Assembly: GCF_042453785.1 (NCBI RefSeq)
Contig: NC_091668.1
Span: forward strand, 20,805,001 to 20,869,000
Reading direction: 5' to 3'
DNA length: 64,000 nucleotides
From: Malus domestica
Taxonomy: Eukaryota > Streptophyta > Magnoliopsida > Rosales > Rosaceae
The position numbers and the translations under genes were made by a program. This document shows positions 1-13,203 of this stretch, piece after piece. A model generated the notes under the pieces. The model had not been told where the DNA came from. It worked only from the letters and a program-made list of their open reading frames with translations, and did not search any database. Positions within the stretch are counted from its first letter, which is position 1. The number at the start of each line of letters is the position of its first letter.

Positions 1-326
1 CTAAATCTTCACTGAAGTTTCGAAGATGTTCGAGAAATGATAATTTTTGCATCCCTTAATGGAGAATGCACATATCCCTTCAAAATATTATCCTTCGAGA
101 AAAAAAATTTTGTGAGTGCGAATGTGTGACGAAACAGTGTACAAGATGTCAATTGAAGAAGAGTTTTTTTTTTCTTCATTGAAAATGAAAGTTATTTAGA
201 AATTTTTTTGTGTTCTTCGAAATCATTAGGTTTATAAGGAAAGATTGACATTTTTATCATTGAAGAACTATCTCGGTGCATTTCAGTAGGAATTCAAGTT
301 CAAGTTTTGAAGATTTTGCTTGATGA
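1..326. other. Non-coding AT-rich flank
   Basis: A/T-rich sequence with runs of T and several TTCGAAG-like words. No open frame of note, no RNA gene and no clear repeat boundary. It is the outer flank of the Copia relic that begins at about 327. Confidence 0.5.
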
Positions 327-793
327 TGTTAGACTTAAATGTTCATGCAAGTAAAACACCAATGTATTAACCTTGCGAAGACATCATCCTAGTACAGCAA
401 GCATTGGAAACTGCAACAAGTATTCTTGAACACCTTGATCTGTAAGGAGGGCCTTCTGCACACTCACCACGATCGTGTTACTCAAACCTATGGGGAGTTC
501 TCTAAGTATATGTTTCGGTGGTGTATGCAGGGACCTTCCCTTGGTATTTATACTACTACAACCATAGTGCACATTCTCATAATCATACACCAGGATCCCT
601 TATTGTACAAGGATATAATCTACCAAATCTCAATCCAAATAGGATGGTATCAAGAGCCCTTATTCTCCAATTATAACCGGATTATATACCTTACTTGGAG
701 TCCAAGTTATAGCTTATAACTAAACCTTAATTGCACTTACACTCCATAACAATCCTTATTAACTATATTGACCTATTAGCCTTTGGATTAGAG
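327..793 (-). repeat. 3' LTR of the Copia relic
   Basis: This is a direct copy of the sequence at 5726-5851 plus 6461-6800. Shared landmarks are the TTAGACTTAAA start, the GGAGGGCCTTCTGCACAC core and the ATAATCATACAC stretch. The inner edge is eroded compared with the right LTR. Confidence 0.85.
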
Positions 794-2714
794 ATGACTC
801 ATTCAGAACTGTCGAAGACTATGAACTTAGACAAGTCTTCATGAGCTCTTATAATCAATAAATAAGGTTCTCACTTACATGAAGTAATCAATCACAGACT
901 TGGTATAGAAGTGAGTTACAAAACCCTGAGTCAAAAGCATTGACTTCATCACTTCCAGGTCCAATCAGTCTTATATCTTAGTATTTAATGCTTTTGGTGA
1001 AATTTTCAATCTACAAGAATAGCTCATACATAATTTCATGAAAAAAACTCAGTTCACATGCCAAGCAATCTCACAACACAACCAAATGCAACTAATAACC
1101 TTTTGCTGCTACATTGTTTCATCGAAAAACACATCAGTTGTTTATAACCTTTAGCAACCTATTTCCAACAGCAAACATGAACTAAAACTATATTGAAACA
1201 ATGTATGAATTACTGAAATAACATCATTTTATTAAACCTTCAATTCAACCAAGTGCAGCGACTAGCTAAACATAAAACCAAACTCAATACTAACTGTCAC
1301 GATAATAACTAACATGCATAATTAAACTACAAATTATCATTACTCCCACTAGTTCAACAAATATAAGGTTGCAATCACTCACATATTGAGTGCATGCTTA
1401 TGAAAAGCTGCATTTGGTAATACCTTAGTGAGAGGATTAGCAAGCATTGCATGAGTGTCAATGTAATCAACCTCGATCTCTCCAGACTTTACTTTCTTCC
1501 TTGTCAACGCATACTTGGTGTTCAAGTGCTTAGTTTTATGGGACCTTTCATTATTCTTAGAATAAAAGACAACATCTTTATTATCACACCAAATCTGAAC
1601 AGGCTTTGCTATTAAATCCATAATCTCGAGACTACTGATGAAATTTCTCAGCCATATAGCTTGTGATGTAGCTTCATAGCAAGCTACAAACTCAGCTTGC
1701 ATGGTAGAAGTGGCAACAGTATCTTGTTTCACACTCTTCCATGACACTACCCCATTTGCCAACATGAATATATAACTGAAGTTAACTTAAGTTAATCAAG
1801 GTAGCCTGCAAAATCTGAGTCATTATAGCCTACTAGTTCGAGTCTCTAATACTCTTTTGTTCTCTGCAAGTATCTTAAAACTTTCTTAGCAGCTATCTAG
1901 TGTGCATTACCATGGTTAGACTGAAACCTTCCCAATATGCTAATGGCATATGCAATATCAGGTCTGGTACATACCTGTTCATACATAAGACTTCTAACAA
2001 GAGAAGCATAAGGCTTGCTAGCCATTTCTTTCCTCTCAAACTCAGTCTTAAGGCACTGATCCTTACTGAGCTTTTCTCCCTTTGTCATGGGAACATCACA
2101 GCCATTCGAGTCTTCCATATTGAACCTTTTCAATGTATGCTCTTTGTGATAAACCAAGTAGTCCTTTACTTCGATCCCTTGTGATCTGAATACCAAGAAT
2201 AAAAGTTGCCTCTCCCATACCTTTCATCTTAAAGTGTTTGGACAGAAATTTCTTGGTGTCACTTAGCAATGATGCATTATTGCATGCTAATAATATGTCA
2301 TCTATGTAAAGAATGAGAAAAATAAAACGGTTTCCATTCCTTTTCATGTAAACACACTCATCACTAGGGCTTTCTTCAAAACCATGTGATGAAACAACCT
2401 CATCAAACTTCAAATTCCACTATCTCGAGGCCTGTTTCAATCCATAAATGGACCTGTTAAGTTTACATACCAAATTATCTTTCCCTTCTTAAATGAAAAC
2501 CTTTAGTTGCTTCATGTAGATCTCTTCTTTAGGATTTCCATTCAAGAATGCAGTCGTAACGTCCATTTGATGCAAAAGTAGATCGAAGTGAGCCACTAGT
2601 ACCATGCTCACTCTAAAATAGTCTTTTGTAGATACTAGATAGAATGTTTCATTATAATAAACCCCTTCTTGCTGAGTATAACCCTTTGCTACGAGTCTGC
2701 TTGGTATGTTTCAA

Positions 2715-2950
2715 TATCACCCTTTGAGGGCTAGTTTGGTATTGCTGTGCTTTGAAGAAAAAAACACTGTTTTTGTTGTGCTGTGAGAATAAGCTCATTT
2801 TTGCTACTTCACGTTTTCAGTTTTTTTTTTCACCAAAAACTGTGAAAATAAGCTGTATTTAAGTATTTACCAAACATTTTTTTGAGCTTAGCTTTTTTTT
2901 ATACCCATTTTTTATAAAAGCACCTCAGTACCAAACCAATACTGAGTCTC
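2715..2950. mobile_element. hAT-like MITE inside the Copia pol region
   Basis: About 230 bp interrupt the Copia coding sequence. The left end reads CTAGTTTGGTATTGCTGTGC and the right end, reverse complemented, reads TTGGTTTGGTACTGAGGTGC, so the ends are imperfect inverted repeats. The same terminal family recurs at 34865-36115. No convincing target-site duplication was seen, so the hAT assignment rests on similarity of ends to the larger copy. It is younger than the Copia element it interrupts. Confidence 0.6.
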
Positions 2951-3848
2951 TCTTGGTCATGTAAACCCATTGGAGCTTATTGGTTTACATCTTTGTGGAA
3001 GCTCAACCAACTCCCACACTTTGTTTTTATTCATGGAATCCAATTCTGATTGCATAGCTTCTTGCCAATGTGCATTATTGAGACTCTCAATTGCTGCCTT
3101 GAAGTTTAATGGATCTTCTTCTTGACTACTAAACTCAACTTCTTACAGATACACAAGGAAGTCATCTGAGATTGTTGGCTTTCTTATAAGAGTGGATCTT
3201 CTGGTTTCCATTTGCACATGCTCAATGTGCTCCTCTTGAATGGTTGATGTGTTGTTCAACTGCACATGTTCTTCTACAATTATTTCTTCTTATTAAGTAG
3301 CTTATGTTGGTTTTGCAACTTGCTCATTTTGCACTGGAATTGGTACAACAACTTCATCTTTCACAACATCAGCTAGGGTTTCTTTTTGCATTGCTGTGAT
3401 CTTTTCATTCCAGTCAAGATTTTCCTCCCATTGATCATCATTAACTTCTTCAATGAAATTGGCTCTCCCAGTTTCAATGAATCTCGAAGTATAATTGGGG
3501 CAATAAAACCGGTAACCCTTAGTTCTTTATGGATACCCTATAAAAAAGCATGTGATTGTTCTTCTTCTCCATTGGATTGTATGCTCTTGCTTATGCAGTA
3601 TATCCCCAAATTCTCAAGTGATTTAGCACTAGTTTTCTATTAGTCCACAACTCGAAGGGTGTCTTGGGGACAAACTTGCTAGGGACCCTATTTAGCAAGT
3701 AATTTGCAGTTTTGATTGTCTCCCCAAAGAAAAGTAGGTAGCTTCGAATTACTGATTAATATCAAACTTAAACTTTGATTTAACAAGCCTACTAACTGAG
3801 ACTAAATTCCTTCTCATGGAAGGTATATAAGTAACATCAACCAAATCT

Positions 3849-3881
3849 AGCAAAATAATAATAATAATAATAATAATAATT
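3849..3881. repeat. (AAT)n microsatellite
   Basis: About ten AAT/ATA trinucleotide repeats inside the relic Copia coding region on the plus strand. A simple sequence repeat and a likely length polymorphism. Confidence 0.85.
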
Positions 3882-5725
3882 CAAGCCTAACTACTCCAAT
3901 GAACTCCACTACAACTCTAGCTCCATTGCCCATGAAAACTGACACCTCATCCTTGTTTGGCACCCTCTTACCAATGTACCGCTGCAATGAGTTTGTTACA
4001 TGAATTGTAGCACCAGTGTCAAGCAACCAGGTATCATAAGACATCTCAACCAAATTCAATTCAAAACAAACTGAAATTTTATGCACCATACCTTCGTTTT
4101 TCTTACTTTCTTTGTTTTCCTTCCAATGTTTATAACTAGTGCACTCCTTTTTCAAATGTCCCACCTTTTTGCAAAAGAAACATTTTATTCCAACACCTTT
4201 ATGAACTGTCAGATGGTTATTGCCCCTATTGACCCTTCTCGCAACCCTTTTATCGTTTTTTTGTGGAGGTTTGTCTTTCTCATTGGGAGGATTTGCAAGG
4301 TTGACATTCTACACTGCATTGACTTGTTTCTTCCCCTTATCTTGTCGAATATTTTTCTCTTCATGCACACATATGGCAATCAGCTCGTTGAGGTCCCATT
4401 TTTGTTTCTGAGCTATGTAAGTACTCTTCAACTGAGAGTACTCAGGGGATAAGGAATTTAGGGTGAGATGAACTAGAAAAGGATCATCTATCTTAATGTT
4501 AAGTGCATTAAGTTTTGCAGCTGCATCAAACATTGAGAGAATATGCTCTCTCACATCACCACCAAGGTACTTAGTGGTTATAAAGGTGTTCATTAGTGTT
4601 CCAGTTTCAACCTTCTCGGATTCCTTGAACTTTGCTTCTATGGAGTCAAGGTATGCCTTAGCATTGTCTGACTCAGTGATTACCCCTCAAACCAGATCAG
4701 ACATTGATCTTTTGATTACCAACAACGCCATTCTGTTAGCCTTAACCCATCTTTCATATTCATTCTTCTTTTTTGCAGTTGCATCATCATCAGGCTTGGC
4801 TGGTTCATTCTTTCTTAGAGCTAAATTGAAATCCATGAGCTCTAGTGTTATTACAATATCTTGCCTCCACTTCTTATAGTTGGTTCCATTGAGTGTTTGA
4901 ATTGAATTCAGGGAGTTAATTACTAAAATATTTTCAAACAAAATAAGTATTCAAGCCTTTGTATTCTGCATAGCTAAAACAACTCAATCATTGTTTGATT
5001 TTTCAAGGTTAATCAGTAGTAGTGCAAAACATATAAGTTGCATAAGTAATGGTAAGGCCATCCACCTTTGTTTGGCAATTAACTTTCACATCTTATGCAT
5101 CTTGTACATTTTCACTGAGCTATCAGTAACCGAACTAATGTAGATTAGTCACACCTTTATTTGGAGATATAACATCATTATTATGGCTACTGATATAAGA
5201 TGATCAATTAAACCTTGAATTTTTAGCAGTTCTTGAATGATTGAAACGAGTTTGTTTGTGTCTCATTCATTCAATTACATCTCAAAAAACATTGATCATG
5301 TTATAAATTTCAACATGCTATGAACCTTAAAACTTTCGATCATTATACATTCTTAACAATCAAGACTTCTGAAGCAAACAATTTCTGAGTTTTAATAGGC
5401 CAAAATCAGTTATGCATGGTAGACAATTTTAGAGTTTTTGTGAATACAAGCATGATACAAGAAGCAGTCATGGCACTTGTTTGCAGTCTTATATGTATAT
5501 ATTACTTAGTTTTATATTCAATCGAGATTCACATACATGTGCAGGGATAATATCTCTCAAACTTTGTATATATACGTATGCATGCAAGCATTAAATATAG
5601 CATCGGGAAAGAAACCAAAATCAAAACTTGAAGAAATTTCAGTTCATTCATATTGCATGCATGATTTCATGTATGTTAGTTCTCTTATGGATTTTAACTA
5701 CATAAACATTGGCTATGATACCAAT

Positions 5726-6809
5726 TGTTAGACTTAAACGTTCATGCAAGTAAAAAATGTACTAACCTTGCGAAGACATCACCCTAGCATAGCAAGCATT
5801 GAAAATTGCAACAAGTACTCTTGAACACCTTGATCTACAAGGAGGGCCTTCTGTTGGAGTAATAATAGAAAATATGAAAATTAACAATATAATTCCAATG
5901 ATAAGAATCATAAAGAAATTCACAACATCAATTATATATGAGATTAATATAAACAACTAGAGTAAAAGTTAGAATAACTGACATACTTGGAGATTGAGGC
6001 TTGCATAAATGCAATGTCCTAAAGATAGAATTTCGCCCCTACTCTTGTGCTTGTAGTTCAATAGGCGTCCATCTCCCAGGATTCAACAATCTATAATCCG
6101 AAGTCAAAGCACTTTAATCTTTGGACTCTGGCGAACTTTATATATTCCGTACTCTCAAGACACGACTCGGAATTTGACTAAGAATGAGAGAAATAAAGTG
6201 GGGAAACCCTATTTCTCAAAAGAGTACAAATTAACTCTAATTTTTCTATATCTTAATGATAATGGTTTCATGAGTTTATATAGAACCCAAGTACTTCTTG
6301 TTAAGGAGATGTAACTTTTCATCTATAAGTATACATCACTTATCAAGAGAATACATCTAAACAATATAACCTTTCTAAGAAATTGGTTAACACTATTTTT
6401 CATTCAATTATTAAAATTATATATTACAATATTTTATACTATAATATATAATTTCCAACACCTTCTGCACACTCATCACGACCGTATTACTTGAACCTAT
6501 GGGGAGTTCTCTAAGTATATGTTTCGGTGGTGTATGCAGGGACCTTCCTTTGGTATTTATACTACTACAACCCTAGTGCACATTCCCATAATCATACACT
6601 AGGATCCCTTATTGTACAAGGATATAATCTACCAAATCTCAATCCAAATAGGATAGTATCAAGAACCCGTATTCTCCAATTATAACCGCATTATATACCT
6701 TACTTGGAGTCCAAGTTATAGCTTATAACTAAACCCTAATCGCACTTACATTCCACAACAATCCTTATTAAGTATATTGATCTATTAGCCGTTGGATTAG
6801 AGTCTAACA
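5726..6809 (-). repeat. 5' LTR of the Copia relic, split by a solo LTR
   Basis: The right-hand LTR starts TGTTAGACTT and ends AGTCTAACA, a terminal inverted pair. The adjoining PBS-like site at about 5711-5725 makes this the 5' LTR of the minus-strand element. It is split at 5852 by a 609-bp solo LTR. Confidence 0.85.
5852..6460 (-). mobile_element. Solo LTR nested in the Copia 5' LTR
   Basis: A 609-bp insertion beginning TGTTGGAG and ending TTTCCAACA, flanked on both sides by the 5-bp duplication CCTTC (5847-5851 and 6461-6465). Comparison with the other LTR at about 440-455 shows the uninterrupted site. There is no internal or second LTR, so it is a solo LTR left by recombination. On the minus strand a TATA-like TCTATATAAACT near 6275 suits an LTR promoter in minus orientation. 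Family: probably Copia, not certain. Confidence 0.88.
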
Positions 6810-7379
6810 ACCAACAAATGAACCCTAGCTAGAGCTATTAGATGCACAATTAGTTTGCTTCCATTTTAAAGATGGTATGATCCATTTTTCTTTCATCTCA
6901 AAAGATACATTGTCATTTTAAAGCAACTTAATTAGCTGTGTAGAGTCGACAATCAAATCCTACGAATAATTTACAATTAAGAAAGTATGAAAATATCCGT
7001 AACACATGCTATCAAAATTGACATTGCGAATAATGAGCTTGGTGATTAGGGTTTTTCTTTTCAATTTTGCATCTTCAACCTATAGAGTCTCGGGTTTAAA
7101 CCCTCTTCCTCCCCTTAATCAATGTAGCTTAAAAAAATAGTTTTAACTATTGAATCTATAAGTAAGAAAACTTTTTTTTTTTTGTTTCCATCGACTTACG
7201 CCAAAATATAAAATTATTTTCAGCTATTGAATTACGATATTTACTGATAAGGGTATAGTTTAGGATATATGACACAGTAGGTTATGTAATTTCCATTCAA
7301 ACCCTAACCTCATTTACCATTTCTTTTTGCCAAACCTTAACCTCCATTTACCATTTGATCTGCGCTTTTGTCCCCCTAA
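6810..7379. other. Intergenic sequence, nothing recognised
   Basis: A/T-rich sequence without a supported gene. Near-repeats of the words CCTAACCTCATTTACC and CTTAACCTCCATTTACC occur around 7305-7350. No RNA gene was seen. Confidence 0.4.
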
Positions 7380-7384
7380 TAAAT

Positions 7385-7545
7385 TTTTCATTGCACCCGG
7401 AACATGGGTGATATAATATGTGTCATTATATAAGTGGAAGAAAGTTTTGTTTTTCAAATTATTAATTTTTTAACACAACTATTCTGTCACTTGTATAATA
7501 GCACGAGGTGTATTATTTTGTGTTCTGAGCACGTCGAAAAATCTC
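7385..7545. mobile_element. Fold-back MITE-like element
   Basis: Two arms form imperfect inverted repeats of roughly 60 bp. The left arm has TTTTTCATTGCACCCGGAAC and ATTATATAAGTG; the right arm, reverse complemented, has TTTTTCGACGTGCTCAGAAC and ATTATACAAGTG. There is almost no loop beyond a short T-rich centre. No clear target-site duplication, so the superfamily is left open. Confidence 0.55.
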
Positions 7546-8123
7546 TCTTTCTTGTGGTGCATAGTTATAAATTATAATCAACTGAGATTAAACTTGAAGC
7601 ATAAACAGTTCAAGCTAAAAAAGGCTGGGAAGTGCATTAAGTACGATCTTTGAGCAGCAAAGATGCTCCACTTATCGCCGACACTGGCAAATCACTGCCT
7701 CATTTGGTAAAAAGGGGCAAAGTTAATTAGCTAAAGCTAGGTTAAAGCATCAGCTGTGTTTGCGTGACACATGGCAGTGAGTGCCCAAATACAACCGAAT
7801 GACTCCAGATTCATTTCCGTGATTGTTTTATACTGTATATTATGTAATTAATTAATTACAATTAGTGAAAGTTTCGTATCTCAATAGGGACTGTTAACCG
7901 GAATATACATATTGTACTATTTTCTATACATCAAAACAAGAAGTCATGTTTTTTATATGGTGTGGTTGACAATAATCAAAAGCTGCTTGATTGTGGGAGG
8001 TCTCGAGTTTGATGTTCCGAGCTGATGAGTCTACTTGATTGTAGCCATAGGCAGGGTAAAATTTTTTATAACCTCTTCAAATCTGGAAAGGATGGATAAC
8101 CGTCACTTATAACCAGTTGTCAT

Positions 8124-8156
<33 letters not shown>

Positions 8157-9169
8157 ATAAATCATACATGGTTATAAAAGGAATCCTTGTTAAATCGATT
8201 ATTTTAAGTGAAGTTAATGGGATCGCTTATCATTGTTGTTATTGTTGCAAGTATACTTGTACCCAATACAATGTATTATTATTCTTGAAGATCTTGGAGT
8301 AGCTACATTATCTGTCCATGTATTTTAATATCGAGCACCAAATCTTTCTTTTCAATTGACTTAGGTGCTAGGATTCAGAAAATTCTCAATCATGTGGATG
8401 AAATCAACCGAAAAAATCATGTTGATGGAATCTTACGATATCTATGGGTTTCTTTTTTGTTGAGAATTGAAGTCGATCTTGAACCAGCGACATTGGTTGG
8501 TTTCCTTATTTTCTTTACTTTAATAAAAGCTTTTTTTTTTTTTTTGTTGCGTTAGAGAAAACGAAATATGAATCTATTCTAATCTTATTTTTATTTTATT
8601 TTTAATTTTTTTTTATGAATGAGAGCGTTAGTGGGTTAAATTGTTGGTTGTTTGGAGGAAGGAAGATAGGTGGAAATCAAATGCACATCAAAATACATAG
8701 ATATAATTGTTTTCTGTCGCTGCAATAATGTTATTTTCATCTCTAATGGCGGTTTTTTTTTTCCTTGGCGCATCGATGGAGCACAAATAGCCCCCATAGA
8801 AAAATTAACCTTTACACGTTTAACACACCAACACAACTCACTTCGTCCCTTTACACATTGCACCTCTTTGGGCTTGAGTGCAAGCCTATGTGAGAGATGG
8901 AGAGAGAGTCAACTAGTTATCCTTTTTATGGAAATAAACTAGTAGGATTCTTCAAAATGATGATAGATATTGAAGAAAGGGGCCAAGTAAAGAGCCTAAA
9001 ATAAAATCCAAACCCCCCTTCTTCTCACTTTGGATTTATAGAATATTAAAAACCCATCAACCCTTTTTTGACTAGAGGTTTACAAGTTTTTTTTTTTTTT
9101 TTAACAAATGCCATTATTTACACTAATAACTACTCCAATCCTTAGAGTAAAACTCAAATTTTAAGTTCT
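7546..9169. other. Intergenic sequence with homopolymer runs
   Basis: No gene supported. It contains a poly(A) run at about 8129-8155 and T runs near 8530 and 8755. Short open frames on both strands here lack recognisable domains or splice context. Confidence 0.4.
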
Positions 9170-9715
9170 AAACTTAACCCAAGTTGCTCTAACCCTTGGG
9201 GCAAATATGAGTTAAAACTCAAAACTCATTTCTAGGACAAATTTAGCCCAGAATTCCCCCCTATGTTAGTGGAGTTAGCCCCCCATATATGTATATTTTT
9301 TTTAGTTTTATATTTATAAATTTATTGAATCTAACAGTTAAGATCTAATTTGATCAAATCCAACGGTAAAAAAAATATCTTATTGTCCAAATTTAAATCA
9401 AACGGCTAAAGTAATAAAAAAAATTATTTTATGTATTTCATATTCTTTTGTAGTGTTCCACGAGTTTCATGGTGTCGGTTTGGTGATTTTTCAATATTTA
9501 TCGGAATCTAAATATTTTTAGGTTAAAATGTTCATAAATTAAATTAGGATAGTCTACATATTTTTGGTTTTTTTTAAAAGTTAATTTAAGAAAAAAATTT
9601 ATCCTAAATTCATTATTTAATAATCTTGGGCCCAAAATTTAACTCATAAGGGTTGGAAGAGAAAAACTGTTTCTAGATTAAAAATCTTAGGTTTTAGCCC
9701 AAGGGTTAAAGAGGT
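9170..9715. mobile_element. Degraded MITE related to the copy at 11680
   Basis: Both ends carry the words AACCCTTGGG and TTTAGCCC in opposite orientations (about 9190-9250, and 9630-9710 reverse complemented). The centre contains, in reverse, the same words as the copy at 11680-12060, such as TTTATCGGAATCTAAAT and TTAAAATGTTCATAAATTAA. It is clearly more diverged, and its exact ends and target duplication could not be fixed. Confidence 0.5.
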
Positions 9716-11679
9716 GGGAGACTAGGTAAGCTTCACATTGAGCTAACAATACTGTAGTTCAAATTTGTTTTTCGCAAAAATCAAACCTAAGACCTCAATC
9801 ATTTATAAGTGAAAAAAAAATCATTAGACCGTAGTACTAAGTAACATGTTTACAAGGCTATTAGTTAGCCATAAATCTTTCTTTACTTTTTGGCATCAAA
9901 CTAGGCAGAACCTACTTCAGGATTCCCTCGCACTATAGGGTTCCTTTCAAACACATGTCTCTCTCTCTTTCCATACCCTAAAAGGAGGACGAGCCTTATA
10001 TTATTTTGCAGCCAAGGTGAAAGTTTGAAAACCATCGACTTTCCTAAAGCAATATTTTTATATAGCGCTTTGTATAGGCTTTACATTTATAACTAGAGTG
10101 ACCTAAAAAAGTCTCTGCCTTGAAAACCCTAGTTTCCGTAGTATATATGCATTATTTTCGTATAGAACAAGCGATTCCGTGAAGGGTTCTATTACTATAT
10201 CACGATGTGCATGAGTGGGAGCTGCATGCGACGTGGTGCCAATTCAATGGTCGAAACCTCTCAATGGTAAATTAGCATTACACTTGTAGAGATGCCAAGC
10301 ACATAAGACTTTGACAGATCTGGCCATTCAATGAGTGCCTTAGCTAGCCAACTCATTGTACTATTGCAATATTGAGTCCCCATGACGATTTTTGCATTTG
10401 AAAGTAATTGATCATGGGAAATGTGGTAAATTTACTAACCACCCCTTCTATCATGTTTCTTATGAGGATGAGACTCGGTTTTAATAGTGATTGTTAGCTT
10501 AATATACATGGTGGTTTTATTTTCTGGCAATTTAATTTTTTTGGACCTTCTTGTTGTTTAACTTGATAGTTGCATACTACTAGTGTTTTGTGTGTCTCTG
10601 GATATTTTCACAGGCAGAATGAAGTTGGTTGGACGTGTGTTATAACTCAATATCCATTATTGGCCTCATATGTCTTTGTTGCCCCCAGTGGTGGTCCAAT
10701 CATACACTCACACTGTGAAAGACGTGATCAACAATGTGAGTCAGTGAGCCACACTGGAGGAGAACAATTTTAAGATCTCCCTCAAATCCTATTAAGTTGA
10801 ATTCAGTTCTCTGGGTCCTTAGACTATCTGTGCATATATAGACTTTGTTTAGATGACAAATGCTGGCGATGCTTTATGTTTCTAGATTCAGGAGGAACCA
10901 AACATGAGGTTGGAACAATGCAATATTAAGTAAGCTTCTTAGAATTTGTAATCGATGTTACTTTTCATTCAAATGTCATGTGTTATGTGTGCAATATAGG
11001 CACCTAAAAACATGTTTCCTTAGTCAAAGTATCTTTCAAATTTTACTTTTCAAACGAATTTCTCTCTTTAAAATCATTATTGGCAAAGATTAGCTGGCAA
11101 TCGATCACACAAATAGAGAGAGAGAGAGAGGAGTGGTAACTTTGTAGCCTTTGTGTGCTTTAAGGCCGCCCACAGGCATTATACCACTGCATGCTTTGTT
11201 TAACTTCTTTTGTGGGCTACTTATGGATGAATTTAGATGGAGCTTTTGGAGATAGATACGTACAAATGGAATGGTCTAATATCCGCTGTTATTTTGGATG
11301 ATTTTGTAATGTATTCTAAAGTCACTTGGTAGAACTTTAACTTTGAGCCAAAATTTGGGTTCGGGCTACAATGGTACATGTACAGGCTTTATACAAGATT
11401 TAAACGTTGTAAAAATTTATTAAATTTCCTATATGCAAAATTTAACTTTAATTTTATGATCACTCAATGTTACATAACATAGAAGAAAAATTATGTAATA
11501 TGATATGAAAACTTTAAAGTTTTCATTCCAAATAGTTAATACAAAAGCTGCAATAATATTTAGTATTATGGAGTACAGTTTAGTGATATTTCTTTTTACT
11601 TGTAAGTGAGATGTCTTAGGTTCGATTCTTATCAAAAACGAATTTGAATTACATTATTAGTAGTCTATTGTGAGGCTTA
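9716..11679. other. Intergenic sequence, no supported gene
   Basis: About 2 kb without a convincing exon chain. A short (AG)n tract lies at about 11116-11130. The 67-residue frame at 10570-10773 has no recognisable domain and no splice support. Confidence 0.4.
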
Positions 11680-12060
11680 GACCATCTCCAACCCTTGGGC
11701 TAAAAGCCAAATGTTTTAGCCCAGAAAATTTGGCTTTTAGCCCAGAAACATCTTTTCTGTTCCAACCCTTCTGCCCTAAAATTTTAGCCCGGAATTATTA
11801 AAGAATGAACTTAGGCTAATTTTTTTCTTAAATCAATTTTTTTTTTTAAATAAATATGTAGATTATTGTAAATTAATTTTATGAACATTTTAATCTAAAA
11901 AAATTTAAATTCCGATAAACATTTGGCATTTAGCCCGGGAGGAAAACTGGGGGGTATTTGGCCTAGAAATAATATTTGGCATTTAGCCTAAAATTTTAAC
12001 ATGGGTTGGAGAGTGTTTGGGGGGGGTAATTTGGCTTTTAGCCCAGGTTTGGAGATGGTC
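11680..12060. mobile_element. PIF/Harbinger (Tourist-type) MITE
   Basis: 381 bp with terminal inverted repeats GACCATCTCCAA at the left and GGAGATGGTC at the right, flanked by TTA on both sides (11677-11679 and 12061-12063). The 3-bp TTA duplication and CATCTCC ends are typical of PIF/Harbinger-derived MITEs in plants. Subterminal repeats of TTTGGCTTTTAGCCC occur at both ends. It has no coding capacity. Confidence 0.85.
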
Positions 12061-13102
12061 TTAGCCTATTTTCCCACCCTTTTGGTAAAGATAATATCGT
12101 TTCTTAAAAAAATAAAATAAAATAAAATATAAAAAAAACCGCAATAATATTTCTATTGCTAGCTTTGGCAATATATTCTCCTACTTGCCACTACTCCAAG
12201 AGGATACTCGCCTGATCTTCTTTGTGAGGATCCTGGAAATCCTCTAATCACATTCATTCATAGCATATCGTGCGGTCAGAAATCATTGTAAATTTTTTTA
12301 TTTAAAATTGAAAATAAACAATATCTGACAAAAACTGACCGGATGTGATTGGAGGATCCCCAGGATCGTCACAGAGAGGATACCTAATCCTATGGTGTCC
12401 AATCCGGTTAATTGCAACACAAAAATGATAAAAGGGTTATAACCCAATAAGCATATTGCATTTGGGAAAGGTCTAGACCCCAAAAATACTGGGGAATTAA
12501 TACACACGTGTTTATTCTTTACTGTATAATTGAATTAAACAAAAAAGAACTAAGAGATAAAAATAAACAAGATGTGCAGATAGAGAAAAATGGTGTGTAG
12601 AAATAGGATGTGGCTATAATATCCTATGAATTTAAGTTGAACATAAACGAAGTGGGTGAAGATTATGAAGGTATATGATATATTTCTCTAAATTTCACTC
12701 ATTTATTTAACACAACATTAAATACAACGCGGTAGTGTAGAATCTCCGGCAGAAATCATTTGCCTTGAATGGTGTAAACTTTGTGGTGGCTAAACCTAAA
12801 AGGTGAAACCTTTAAATCATTGCGGCTTGCTAGCACTGTGAAAAGGCTGTGAATATAACTGTAAGGGGCGGCAACTGCATAGTCTTAGAGCCGCAAAAGG
12901 AGTTGCATCTCTGCCCAAAAAAATAATTAAAAAGAAAGAATTGTGGGTCGGATTTTTGTTTTGGTTCCCGGCGGCAGCAGCAGCCACCTTGGCTCCGGAG
13001 GAGGAGGAGGAGGAGGACACTTGTTAGTTGTTGGGTTTATAAATGAGATGAGCTTTGTACTGTGGAATTAAATGCATGTTTCTCGTATCAGTAACTTTTT
13101 CA

Positions 13103-13203
13103 CGAGAGAATGACTTATATGACATGTGTACATGTCTTAATTTTATAGTCATGTGACGCTACTGTGTCAATGTACTTGCGTCATGTAAGTTATTCTCTTC
13201 CTT
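13103..13203. repeat. Small fold-back element
   Basis: The left arm GAGAATGACTTATATGAC and the right arm, reverse complemented as GAGAATAACTTACATGAC, match at 16 of 18 positions, with GTACAT words further in. The structure is about 100 bp and could be a tiny MITE or a hairpin-forming repeat. No target duplication was identified. Confidence 0.5.

Larger units (their letters stand above)
327..6809 (-). mobile_element. Old, broken Copia LTR retrotransposon
   Basis: A Ty1/Copia fossil in minus orientation. The 5' LTR lies at the right (5726-6809, about 470 bp once its nested insertion is removed) and the 3' LTR at the left (327 to about 793). The LTR edge is TGTTAGAC, and GTCTAACA closes the right copy. 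Next to the 5' LTR on the minus strand is a primer-binding site, TTGGTATCATAGCC, of the tRNA-Met type usual in Copia. Parts seen on the minus strand: gag of the UBN2 type (about 4309-4941), a CCHC/protease stretch with DTGA (about 3890-4164), reverse transcriptase with YIDD (about 2096-2413) and RNase H (1379-1765). It is broken in many places, more than five by eye, and also interrupted by a MITE and a solo LTR. The two LTRs look about 91 percent alike, suggesting an age of several to about ten million years. No matching target-site duplication was found. Confidence 0.9.

Noticed and set aside
327-6809. Target-site duplication for the large Copia relic
   Set aside because: The flanks GATGA and ACCAA do not match; the ends may be eroded or rearranged, so no duplication is claimed.
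10570-10773. 67-residue open frame in intergenic sequence
   Set aside because: No domain, no splice-site chain and no coding-like neighbours; short open frames are expected by chance.
12817-13020. Ser/Ala-rich minus-strand frame starting MSSSSSSSG
   Set aside because: The Ser run comes from a (GGA)n microsatellite and the rest has no recognisable family. It could be a small gene start but cannot be supported.
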